Below, in pieces: positions 9,051 through 17,107 of a stretch of 64,000 nt of DNA. Where the stretch lies: positions 682,001 through 746,000 of the forward strand of contig JAVJTE010000020.1 in assembly GCA_040219025.1 (NCBI GenBank). Reading direction: 5' to 3'. Every line of letters begins with the position of its first letter. Position 1 is the first letter of the stretch. The notes beneath the pieces are model-generated. The model saw only the letters and a list, made by a program, of their open reading frames with translations, was not told where the DNA came from and made no database searches. The translations under genes were made by a program, and so were the position numbers. The stretch is from HT1-32 sp040219025 (lineage in GTDB: Bacteria; Pseudomonadota; Alphaproteobacteria; Rhodospirillales; HT1-32).

Positions 9051-10475
9051 ATGGAATGGGTGGTGGTTCTGAAGCGCGATTGCGAGACCTGTCAGCTGGT
9101 GACGCCGGTGCTGGGCAAGCTTGCGCAGAACGCTCCGATGAAGATTTACAGCCAGGATGACCCTGCCTTTCCGGAGGCTCTGGGTGGCGCGCTGGACGAT
9201 ACCGGGCTGGCGACATCCTGGTCGCTGGGGGTCGAGACGGTGCCGACCCTGATTCGCTATGAGAACGGGCAGGAGGTTGCCCGGACATTCGGGTGGGACC
9301 GTGCGGAATGGATCAGCGTGAGCGGTGACCCGACCCTGGGCGAGGGGTTGCCGGGCTTTCGTCCGGGTTGCGGGTCCAAAACCATGGACCCGGGAATGCC
9401 GGAACGGCTGGCGCTGAAGTTCGGCGATATCAAGATCAGCGCGCGTTCTATCGAGGTCGACGAGAATGATGACCCGATGGAAGTCGCCTATGACCGCGGC
9501 TGGTCTGACGGACTGCCGATTACCCCGCCGACAGATCTGCGTGTTGCGCGGATGCTGGCCGGGACCACCCGCAAGGCTGATGAAATCATCGGCATCGTGC
9601 CGCCGAATCTGGTGGAATGCACGGTCGAGAAAGTGGCCATCAATGCGGTGATGGCGGGCTGCCGCCCGGATTATTTCCCGGTGGTGCTGGCGGCGCTGGA
9701 GGCGGCGCTGATCCCTGAATTTTCCATGCATGGTCTGCTGGCGACGTTGTGGTTCTCGGGGCCGGTGGTCATCGTCAACGGGCCGGTCACCAAACGGATC
9801 GGCATGAACTGGGCCGGTAATGCCCTCGGGCAGGGTAACCGCGCCAACGCCACCATCGGTCGTGCGCTGCAGCTGATCATCCGCAATGTCGGCGGTGGCA
9901 AGCCACAGGGCATTGACCGCTCGGTGATGGGCAATCCCGGCAAATACACCTTCTGTTTTGCCGAGGACGAAACCGATCCGGACTGGGTGCCGCTGAATGT
10001 CGCACGCGGTCATGCGCCCGGCACCTCCAGTGTGACCCTGTTCCATGGTGACGGTGTGCAGGGTGTCGCGGATCAGGCGGCGCAGGGTCCGGAGGACCTG
10101 TCACGGTCGCTGGCCATGGGGCTGGCAGCTGTCTGCCACCCGAAACTGGCGGCCTGGGGAAATGCGATCCTCGTTTTGTCCCCTGATCATTACGCAATCT
10201 ACAGGCAGGCAGGATGGGGCCGTCCGGAAATCGAGGCCGCCCTGATCGAGGCGCTGCGGCGTCCGGGCAAGGATATCATCAAGGGTGCCGGCGGTGTCAG
10301 CATGGGCATCGACCCGTCACGGGCTGAGGAAATGGTCGACAAGTTTCATCCCGGCGGCCTGCTGGTCGTGCGGGCCGGCGGCCCGGGAGGGTTGTTCTCG
10401 GCCGTCATCGGCGGCTGGACAGCCCAGCGCCGGGCGAAGGAAGTTCAGATCGTATCAAAGGAGATTGGAACATGA
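9051..10475 (+). CDS. Thioredoxin-like fusion protein paired with UGSC selenoprotein
   Basis: A 474-residue cytoplasmic protein. Residues 1-~100 look like a thioredoxin-fold domain with a CxxC redox pair (CETC, about residues 11-14) and a cis-Pro-like VETVPTLIRYENG segment. A short linker holds a PGCGSK motif (near residue 106). Residues ~140-470 form a large conserved domain of unknown role, with DRGWSDGLPITPPT, NAVMAGCRPDYFPVVLAA, HGLLATLWFSGPVVIVNGP and GNALGQGNRANATIGRAL. Its stop overlaps the start of the UGSC gene (ATGA), so the two are coupled and probably act together in a thiol/selenol redox reaction. The substrate is unknown. Confidence 0.75.
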   Translation: MEWVVVLKRDCETCQLVTPVLGKLAQNAPMKIYSQDDPAFPEALGGALDDTGLATSWSLGVETVPTLIRYENGQEVARTFGWDRAEWISVSGDPTLGEGLPGFRPGCGSKTMDPGMPERLALKFGDIKISARSIEVDENDDPMEVAYDRGWSDGLPITPPTDLRVARMLAGTTRKADEIIGIVPPNLVECTVEKVAINAVMAGCRPDYFPVVLAALEAALIPEFSMHGLLATLWFSGPVVIVNGPVTKRIGMNWAGNALGQGNRANATIGRALQLIIRNVGGGKPQGIDRSVMGNPGKYTFCFAEDETDPDWVPLNVARGHAPGTSSVTLFHGDGVQGVADQAAQGPEDLSRSLAMGLAAVCHPKLAAWGNAILVLSPDHYAIYRQAGWGRPEIEAALIEALRRPGKDIIKGAGGVSMGIDPSRAEEMVDKFHPGGLLVVRAGGPGGLFSAVIGGWTAQRRAKEVQIVSKEIGT

Positions 10476-10996
10476 CATCTGCGTCCTACACCATGCGCGA
10501 CCCGACGGCGGAAACCTCCCCTGTCGTCCGCCATCGCATGAAGGCCCCGCCACTGGGGCCGGAGACCACCATCGGCCTGCTGTCGATCTCGAAAGAGCGC
10601 AGTGTCGAGTTTCTCGACACCATTGACCGCCTGCTCAGCGAGCGCGGCTGCAAGGTGCTGCGGTTCGAGAAGCCGACCCATACCAAGCCTGCGCCGGATT
10701 CTGTCATTCAGGACATTATCGAGCAGTGCGATGTGGTGGTCGAAGGCCTCGCCGACTGAGGGTCCTGTACGTCGTGCAGTTTGCATGACCAGCTGACTCT
10801 TGATCGCCGCGGCATTCCCGGCTGCGCTGTTGCCTCCGAAGCCTTTGTACAGGCTGCCGAGGCGCAGATGACGGCGCTCGCCTTCACGGCTGATCTGGTC
10901 TGGGTGCCTCACCCGATTCAGAACCGTACGCCGGAACAGCTCACCGAAATCGCCGAGAATGCGATCGCGGAAATCCTGCAGAAAATCGGCGGCTGA
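10472..10996 (+). CDS. UGSC-family selenoprotein (in-frame TGA = selenocysteine at residue 96)
   Basis: The reading frame runs from ATG 10472 to TGA 10994-10996 and is interrupted only by TGA at 10757-10759. Read through, the site gives GLAD-U-GSCTSC, the signature of the UGSC (seleno)protein family, in a 174-residue protein. The sequence continues in frame with family-like character (SLHDQLTLDRRGIPGCAV, then ALAFTADLVWVPHPIQNR). A SECIS-like hairpin lies 19 nt after the TGA. Function is unknown; the U-x-x-C arrangement implies redox chemistry. It is translationally coupled to the thioredoxin-like fusion gene. Standard annotation would call a 95-residue truncated ORF plus a C-terminal fragment. 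SelA/B/C/D are not in the window. Confidence 0.9.
10771..10789 (+). promoter_or_regulatory. Bacterial SECIS element of the UGSC selenoprotein
   Basis: In the mRNA, GUCGUGCA (10771-10778) pairs with UGCAUGAC (10782-10789). This makes an 8-bp stem with one G-U pair closed by a GUU loop (10779-10781). The loop begins 19 nt after the UGA, within the 16-37 nt range reported for bacterial SECIS elements. A G is the first loop base, as expected for SelB recognition. The hairpin lies wholly inside coding sequence, as bacterial SECIS elements do. Confidence 0.8.
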
Positions 10997-11006
10997 ACCC
11001 CGCCGG

Positions 11007-12155
11007 TTATTCTGCCGCCGGCTGCTCGGGGAAGCCTTCGAGGGTGTGAAGTTCATGCCTGTCGCGGTCTGCCACGGCATCTGACTGGACATAGATGGTC
11101 AGCAGCCGGGCGATGCTTTCCAGTGAATGGATATGCGTCCGCTCATAGCCATGACTGGCATCGACACCGAAGGTGATCAGCGCGGTCCGGATATCATTCC
11201 CGGCCTCGACCGCCGAGGCGGCGTCGCAGCGATAGAAGCGGAAGACCTCGCGCTGGTGCTGGATTGCATGGTCCTTTGACAGGCCGATCAGATGCCGGGT
11301 GAGATGGTAATCGAACGGTCCGGTCTGGTCTGCCATGCCGATGGTTACACCAAATTCGGAGGAATTCTGCCCGGGTGCCGGTGTGCCGTTATCGACGGAG
11401 ACCAGCTCGGATACATCGCCATGCAGCACGGCGGATGCGCCGGAGCCGACTTCCTCGGAAATCGTGAACAGGAAATGACAGTCGATCGGCAGGCTGATGC
11501 TGTCACCGGCTTCATGGATCACCCTCAATGCCTCCAGCATGGCGGCGACGCCGCCCTTGTCATCGAGATGGCGCGAATTGATAAAGCCGGCGGGTGTCAG
11601 TTCCGGCTGTGCGTCAACACTGACAATATCGCCGATGTTGAAACCGAGGTCTTCGAGGTCACGGCGGTTATGGACGATTTCATCAACCCGGATCTCAAGC
11701 TGACGCCAGTCGACAGGCTGGGTATCGATTTCCTTGTTAAAGGTATGGCCGGAGGCTTTCAGCGGCAGAATTGTGCCACGCCGGGGGCCATCATCGGTAA
11801 AGATCGTGACCCGTGCGCCCTCGGCAAAACGTGAGGACCAGTGACCGATGGCGACCAGCTCCAGCCGGCCGTTTTCCTTCAGCATCTTGACCTGTGCGCC
11901 CAGGGTGTCGACATGCCCGGCGACGGCCCGGTCCGGACTGGACTGCTGACCCTTCAGGTTGACCCTGATGGCGCCACGCCGGGTCAGCTCGTACTCGGCC
12001 CCCATGGCATCCAGCTTGCCGCAGACAAGGCGGACGATATTATCGGTAAAACCGACCGGACTTGGTGTCGAGACCAGCTCGACCACCGTATCGGCAATGC
12101 GTTCGGCGGATACGTTCAGGGCTCTCGGTGTGTCGGCCACGGGGGTAAGGGTCAT
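11007..12155 (-). CDS. M42-family peptidase of the NAGGN osmoprotectant system
   Basis: A 382-residue metallo-aminopeptidase-like protein (peptidase M42/M20 type). It corresponds to the third gene that accompanies N-acetylglutaminylglutamine amide (NAGGN) synthesis genes. Zinc-ligand motifs are visible: AGHVDTLG, NSRHLDDKGGVAAML and ISEEVGSGAS. A later DASHGYERTHIHSLES segment supplies further His residues. Its start overlaps the synthetase stop by four bases. The role in the pathway is unproven; turnover of the dipeptide osmolyte or of its precursors is a reasonable inference. Confidence 0.88.
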   Translation of the reverse strand: MTLTPVADTPRALNVSAERIADTVVELVSTPSPVGFTDNIVRLVCGKLDAMGAEYELTRRGAIRVNLKGQQSSPDRAVAGHVDTLGAQVKMLKENGRLELVAIGHWSSRFAEGARVTIFTDDGPRRGTILPLKASGHTFNKEIDTQPVDWRQLEIRVDEIVHNRRDLEDLGFNIGDIVSVDAQPELTPAGFINSRHLDDKGGVAAMLEALRVIHEAGDSISLPIDCHFLFTISEEVGSGASAVLHGDVSELVSVDNGTPAPGQNSSEFGVTIGMADQTGPFDYHLTRHLIGLSKDHAIQHQREVFRFYRCDAASAVEAGNDIRTALITFGVDASHGYERTHIHSLESIARLLTIYVQSDAVADRDRHELHTLEGFPEQPAAE

Positions 12156-13882
12156 TCATATCTCCGTTTGGTCTGGGGAAACAACATATCGATGAATTTC
12201 TCGGCTGTCGGCTGTGGCTCGTGATTGGCGAGGCCCGGCCGTTCGTTGGCTTCGATGATGACATAGTCCGGCTCATCCACGGCGGGGACCAGGAAATCAA
12301 AGCCGACGACCGGCATTTCCAGCACTCCCGCGGCATGTTCGGCAGCCCGGCAGAGTGTGGAATGCAATCGCGTGGTGACATCGTGAATGGTGCCGCCGGT
12401 ATGCAGATTGGCGGTCTTTCGGACATTCAGGGTCTCGCCCTTTGGCAGCACATCATGCATCCGGTATCCGCCGAGGGCGACACAGCGTTCGGTCTCGGCA
12501 TCCAGCGGAATGGTGCTTTCTCCGCCTGTCGCATTCGCCCGGCGGCGGCTTTGCACGCGGATCAGTTCGCTGATGTCATCGCGGCCATTGCCGGTCACGG
12601 CAGCAGGCAGCCGGATGGCACCGGCCACCACGCGACCGTCGATCACGATAATGCGCAGATCCTCGCCACGGCAGAACTGCTCCAGCAGCACCATATCGTG
12701 ATAGCTGTAGGCCTTCTCGATGGCGGCGTCGAGTTCGTCTTCAGAGCGGATATCGACACTGATTCCAACGCCCTGTTCACCGCGTGCCGGTTTCACGACC
12801 ACCCGGCCATGTTCCTGCAGGAAAGCACGATTTTCCATTTTCGAGCCGGCGGTGCGCTGGTCGGGAACTGACAGTCCGCGGCGGGCCAGCAGCCGTCGTG
12901 TCAGCGCCTTGTTGTCGCAGCGTGTCATGGCAACAGCAGAGGTCAGGTCGGTCAGGCTTTCGTGACAGGTGATCGACCGGCCACCAAGGGACAGCCTGAA
13001 CAGGCCAGAATCGGCGTCTTCGACATCAACCGAGATACCGCGACGGCGGGCCTCCTTGACGATGATGCCGGCATAGGGGTTCAGTTCATCCTCCGGCTGC
13101 GGCGCGATGAACAGGTTTTCATTGATCGGGTTCTTGCGCTTGACCGTGAATTGCGGGACCTGGACAAAACCGAGACGGTCATAAAGTTTCAGGGCGGCCT
13201 GATTGTCGTGCATCACGCTGAGATCCATGAAGGACCGGCCCCGCGCCTGATAATGCTCGGCCAGGGTGCGGATCAGCATCTCGCCCACCCGCGGCGTCGA
13301 GCATTGCGGATCAACCGCGAGGCACCAGAGGCTGGAACCCAGTTCAGGGTCGTTGAAGGCACGTTTGTGATCGACGCCCATCACGGTGCCGACGACATCT
13401 CCGGAGGTCGAGTCTTCGGCGACCAGAAAGGTGAAGGTCCGGCTGTTTTTGCGGCTGCTCAGGTCTTCGGTGTCGATCGGCACCATCTTGTGCAGCGCAT
13501 ACAACCTGTTGATGGCCTCGGCATCGCGGCGGTCACGCAGCCGCCGTATACTGAATCCCGGCACCTGTTCCTTGCGCGGGCGATAATGCGGCAGCCACAG
13601 CCGCAGGGTATGGCTCGGGTCCAGAAACAACTCCTGCGGGGCGACCGACAGGGCGACATGCGGGTCCGCAATATAGATGGCGATATCGCGTTCCTCTGAT
13701 TTCTCGGCGCAAAGGGCTTCTGCCACCGCTTCGGTGGTGGCGAAGGTGTTGCCGAAAATCAGCCGTCCCCAGCCGCAATGTACCGTGGCGTTGCTGTCTG
13801 GCTGGGCGGTGCGGTGGTCGGCGGGCAACAGCGATGCGTCGCGCGTCCGTCCGGGCCGTGTGGCTGCGCGTCTGCCGCTCAT
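12152..13882 (-). CDS. ngg: N-acetylglutaminylglutamine synthetase (GNAT + ATP-grasp fusion)
   Basis: A 576-residue two-domain enzyme of NAGGN synthesis. The N-terminal half (about 100-270) is a GNAT acetyltransferase domain (SSLWCLAVDPQCSTPRVGEMLI; ALKLYDRLGFVQVP). The C-terminal half (about 300-570) is an ATP-grasp ligase (GRVVVKPARGEQGVGISVDI; MVLLEQFCRGEDLRIIVIDG; DYVIIEANERPGL). Together they would acetylate glutamine and join a second glutamine. The frame is open to 13924, but ATG 13882 (MSGRRAAT) follows the amidotransferase stop by one base and gives the expected length. It is the middle gene of the three-gene osmolyte operon. Confidence 0.92.
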   Translation of the reverse strand: MSGRRAATRPGRTRDASLLPADHRTAQPDSNATVHCGWGRLIFGNTFATTEAVAEALCAEKSEERDIAIYIADPHVALSVAPQELFLDPSHTLRLWLPHYRPRKEQVPGFSIRRLRDRRDAEAINRLYALHKMVPIDTEDLSSRKNSRTFTFLVAEDSTSGDVVGTVMGVDHKRAFNDPELGSSLWCLAVDPQCSTPRVGEMLIRTLAEHYQARGRSFMDLSVMHDNQAALKLYDRLGFVQVPQFTVKRKNPINENLFIAPQPEDELNPYAGIIVKEARRRGISVDVEDADSGLFRLSLGGRSITCHESLTDLTSAVAMTRCDNKALTRRLLARRGLSVPDQRTAGSKMENRAFLQEHGRVVVKPARGEQGVGISVDIRSEDELDAAIEKAYSYHDMVLLEQFCRGEDLRIIVIDGRVVAGAIRLPAAVTGNGRDDISELIRVQSRRRANATGGESTIPLDAETERCVALGGYRMHDVLPKGETLNVRKTANLHTGGTIHDVTTRLHSTLCRAAEHAAGVLEMPVVGFDFLVPAVDEPDYVIIEANERPGLANHEPQPTAEKFIDMLFPQTKRRYE

Positions 13883-13883
13883 C

Positions 13884-15659
13884 TCAGACTCCCTGAACCT
13901 GCAGCCAGTATTCCAGCAGCGCAATCTGCCAAAGCTTGGAGCCGCGCAACGGTGTCATATGGTCGGTCGGGGCGGCCAGCAGCTTGTCGACATAGGCGGG
14001 CTGGAACAGGCCGCGTTCTCTGGCCGCAGGCTGCGACAGGATATCGCGAACCCGCTCCAGCACATTGCCCTGCAGATGCTTGAGGGCGGGGACGGGGAAG
14101 TAGCCTTTTGGCCGGTCGATTACCGCCGACGGGATCACCGCACGTGATGCCTCCTTCAGGACATGCTTGCCCTCGCCGGCAATCTTGTGTTCCGCGGGAA
14201 TACGGGCAGCCAGTTCGACCAGTTCATGATCCAGAAACGGTACCCGTGCCTCCAGTCCCCAGGCCATGGTCATGTTGTCGACCCGTTTGACCGGATCGTC
14301 GACCAGCATGACCGTGGTATCCATACGCAGCGCCTTGTCGACCGGGTCATCGGCCCCGGCCTCGGCAAACCGTTCGGCGATATAGTCGAGGCTGTGGTCT
14401 CCCCCGTGATGGCGGGGGTCAACGGCCTCGCAGTATTCCGCATGATCGCGATCCCGGAAAACCTGCGAATATTCGCCAACCGGATCGTTGTTTCCGACCA
14501 TCGGCGGATACCAGTGATAGCCGCCGAAAACCTCGTCGGCGCCCTGTCCGGACTGGACAACCTTGAGATCTTTCGCGACTTCCTGCGACAGCAGATAAAA
14601 ACCGATGGCGTCATGACTGACCATCGGTTCCGCCATGGCGGAAACACAGCCTTCCAGTGACGGTAACAGCCGTTCGGCGCTGTTGACGCTGATCTTGTGA
14701 TGTCGGGTGCCAAACTGCTCGGCGATGATGTCAGAATATTTGAACTCGTCTCCGGCCTCGCCGCCGACTGTTTCAAATCCGACAGAGAATGTATTGAGGC
14801 CGGTTTGCCCTTCTTCGGCCAGCAGACCGACTATCAGCGACGAATCGACCCCTCCAGACAGCAGCACGCCGACGGGTACATCAGCAACCAGGCGGCGGCG
14901 AACGGCTACCCGCAGGGCCTCCAGCGTTGCATCACGCCAGTCTTCAAAGCTGCGCGACTCATCGCCCGGTTTGCGGCCAAATGCCAGGTTCCAGTAGACG
15001 CGAGTATGCCGCCGGCCATCCGGTTCAATGCGCATGACCGAGGCAGGCGGCAGCTTGCGCACGCCTTTCAGGATGGTGAAGGGAGCCGGTACGACGGCAT
15101 GAAATGACATGTAATGATTCAGCGCGACCGGGTCGATATCGGTATCCAGATCACCAGCCGCAATCAGCGCCGGCAGGAAAGAGGAAAACCGCAGCGCGCC
15201 CGGTGTTTCAGCCAGATACAGCGGTTTGATGCCGAGGCGGTCGCGGGCCAGAAACAGCCGGCCACTGTCACGTTCGGCGATGGCAAAGGCGAACATGCCG
15301 TGGAAATGGTCGACGCAATTCTCGCCCCAGGCATCATAGGCCTTCAGGATGACTTCGGTGTCACCGCTGGAGAAGAACTGATAGCCCTTCGCCTGCAGGT
15401 CGAGTCGCAGTTCCTTGTAGTTATAGATGCAGCCATTGAAGACGATGGAGAGGCCGAGAACGGGATCTGTCATCGGCTGACCGGCACGGTCTGTCAGGTC
15501 GATGATCTTCAGACGGCGATGGGCAAGACCAGTTCCTGATTGTGCCCAGGCACCCGCAGCATCCGGGCCGCGCGGTGTCATGGCCTCGTTCATTCGTTCC
15601 AGCGCGCCCAGTGTTGCCGGTTTCCCGTCAAACCTGATCTCGCCTGCAATTCCACACAT
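13884..15659 (-). CDS. asnO: N-acetylglutaminylglutamine amidotransferase (asparagine synthetase-like)
   Basis: A 591-residue class II glutamine amidotransferase of the AsnB family. The start at 15659 gives MCGIAGE, placing the catalytic Cys at residue 2. The glutaminase domain follows (AHRRLKIIDL; FNGCIYNYKELR; ARDRLGIKPLY). The C-terminal synthetase domain contains the ATP pyrophosphatase loop SGGVDSSL. Association with the GNAT/ATP-grasp and M42 genes identifies the NAGGN version, which amidates the acetylated dipeptide to make a neutral osmolyte. An EcfG-type promoter lies 91 bases upstream, so osmotic or general stress control is likely. Confidence 0.93.
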   Translation of the reverse strand: MCGIAGEIRFDGKPATLGALERMNEAMTPRGPDAAGAWAQSGTGLAHRRLKIIDLTDRAGQPMTDPVLGLSIVFNGCIYNYKELRLDLQAKGYQFFSSGDTEVILKAYDAWGENCVDHFHGMFAFAIAERDSGRLFLARDRLGIKPLYLAETPGALRFSSFLPALIAAGDLDTDIDPVALNHYMSFHAVVPAPFTILKGVRKLPPASVMRIEPDGRRHTRVYWNLAFGRKPGDESRSFEDWRDATLEALRVAVRRRLVADVPVGVLLSGGVDSSLIVGLLAEEGQTGLNTFSVGFETVGGEAGDEFKYSDIIAEQFGTRHHKISVNSAERLLPSLEGCVSAMAEPMVSHDAIGFYLLSQEVAKDLKVVQSGQGADEVFGGYHWYPPMVGNNDPVGEYSQVFRDRDHAEYCEAVDPRHHGGDHSLDYIAERFAEAGADDPVDKALRMDTTVMLVDDPVKRVDNMTMAWGLEARVPFLDHELVELAARIPAEHKIAGEGKHVLKEASRAVIPSAVIDRPKGYFPVPALKHLQGNVLERVRDILSQPAARERGLFQPAYVDKLLAAPTDHMTPLRGSKLWQIALLEYWLQVQGV

Positions 15660-15749
15660 ATATTCGTTTCTCCCGTTCTGAACGGGTCCCGACACGGGAC
15701 CCTGAGACAAAAATAGCCACGATGTCGATGACATGTGGCTCAGGAAATA

Positions 15750-15774
15750 AACGCGGATGATGAAGATAAGTTCC
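15750..15774 (-). promoter_or_regulatory. EcfG-type general stress promoter for the NAGGN operon
   Basis: On the minus strand GGAAC (15774-15770) is followed by exactly 16 bases and CGTT (15753-15750). This is the consensus used by the alphaproteobacterial general stress sigma factor EcfG. The start site would fall near 15740, giving an ~80-nt leader before the asnO ATG at 15659. The leader contains a GGGTCCC...GGGACCC hairpin. The phyR gene, whose product releases EcfG from NepR, lies ~2.2 kb away. Confidence 0.75.
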
Positions 15775-15824
15775 TGACTATAGCAGGATTTTCGTGAATC
15801 GCCAGTGACAGTGCCGGTTGCCGG

Positions 15825-16961
15825 TCAGTTCCGTTTCTTCTTCAGATCCCAGAACGGGGTCGGCACGACTTCGCAGGTACGCTCGCCGTCAGGGGTGACG
15901 AGATCAAAGCGTTCGCCGGGAACGGCCATGGCAGAGGGCAGGTAGGCCAGGCCAATATTCCGGCCGATCCGGGGGGAATGGGTGATGCTGGTCAGCTTCC
16001 CGGCCAGGCTGCCGTCACGCAGCATCGGCCAGGGACGGTCGTTCGAGGCAATGGGCTCGCCGTCGATGACCAGACCAGCCAGCAGTCGTTCCGGTCCGGT
16101 CTCTGAAATCTGTTGCAGGGCGTCTCGGGCAATGAACTCGATCTCGGCCTCAAGATTGACCAGCCGCCCCAGCCCGACCTCGAACGGATTGTTGTCCATC
16201 GTCATGTCAGCGCCATAGGACAGCATGGCAGCTTCCAGCCGCCGGATGTGATTGGGGGCCGCCGGTGCGATGCCGTGGGGCTCGCCTGCGGCCATGATCC
16301 GCTCCCACAGATGATCGCCGTAGCGGCCATCCAGCAGATAGATCTCGTAGCCGAATTCACCGCTCCAGCCGGAGCGGGAGATCAGCAGCGGGATGTCGTC
16401 GAGTGTGGTTTCGACAAACCGGAAGAAGGAGAGGCTGCGGATATCATCGCCGAACAGGGTTGCCGCGACCTCCATCGCCTTCGGTCCCTGCAACTGCAGG
16501 GGCGAGACGTCAGGTTCATGGATCGTCACATCCATCCCGGCATTCAGGGCGATGCCGCGCGCCCAGAGCAGCACATCGGAATCGGCAATCGACAGCCAGA
16601 ACCGGTCTTCGTCGAGCCGGAGCAGCAGCGGATCGTTGACGATGCCGCCATTCTCGTCACAGAGCAGCACATACTTGCACTGGCCGACAGCGCAGTTGGT
16701 GAGGTCGCGGGGTGTCAGCAGCTGTGTGAAGCGCAGGGCATCGGGGCCGGAAATTTCGACCTGCCGTTCGACTGCGACATCCCAGAGAGTCACGTCATTG
16801 ACCAGCTTCCAGTAATCGGCCAGCGGGCTGTCAAACCAGAGCGGCATATACATGTGGTTATAGACCGTATAGGCCCGGAAGCCCCAGCGACGGGTGGCGT
16901 CGAAAAACGGTGACCGGCGGATGCGCGGCGAGATCGAGATGACAGGCAAATCAGACGACAC
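15825..16961 (-). CDS. Folate-dependent aminomethyltransferase-family protein, DmdA-like
   Basis: A 378-residue member of the glycine-cleavage T-protein superfamily. The N-terminus (RRSPFFDATRRWG, AYTVYNHMYMP, LWDVAVERQVEISGPDALRF) resembles dimethylsulfoniopropionate demethylase DmdA more than housekeeping GcvT. The DVSPLQLQGPKAMEV, ISRSGWSGEFGYEIYL and LSYGADMTMDNNPFEVGLG segments form the tetrahydrofolate-binding core. It stands alone, not with gcvH/gcvP. It could demethylate DMSP or a related methylated osmolyte to tetrahydrofolate. Sequence alone does not separate true DmdA from DmdA-like paralogues. Confidence 0.72.
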   Translation of the reverse strand: MSSDLPVISISPRIRRSPFFDATRRWGFRAYTVYNHMYMPLWFDSPLADYWKLVNDVTLWDVAVERQVEISGPDALRFTQLLTPRDLTNCAVGQCKYVLLCDENGGIVNDPLLLRLDEDRFWLSIADSDVLLWARGIALNAGMDVTIHEPDVSPLQLQGPKAMEVAATLFGDDIRSLSFFRFVETTLDDIPLLISRSGWSGEFGYEIYLLDGRYGDHLWERIMAAGEPHGIAPAAPNHIRRLEAAMLSYGADMTMDNNPFEVGLGRLVNLEAEIEFIARDALQQISETGPERLLAGLVIDGEPIASNDRPWPMLRDGSLAGKLTSITHSPRIGRNIGLAYLPSAMAVPGERFDLVTPDGERTCEVVPTPFWDLKKKRN

Positions 16962-17107
16962 GGCAATTCCCCCTGATCAATACCGCGACATCCATCTGCG
17001 GCGACTTCTTCTTTTTCACCGGGAAATGCCCGGGTCAAGTCCGCATTGCTTGGCCTGTCATGACGGATCGGCTAGAACGGCGGTTATAGACCCATCAGGA
17101 GAGAAAA

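Noticed and set aside
9018..10046. A 342-codon minus-strand open frame opposite the thioredoxin-like fusion gene
   Set aside because: His/Arg/Gln-rich composition without motifs. The plus-strand product has clear motifs and is coupled to the selenoprotein.
10472..10759. Reading the first part of the UGSC gene as a complete 95-residue protein
   Set aside because: The frame continues with the family GSC motif and a SECIS hairpin, so the TGA is better read as selenocysteine.
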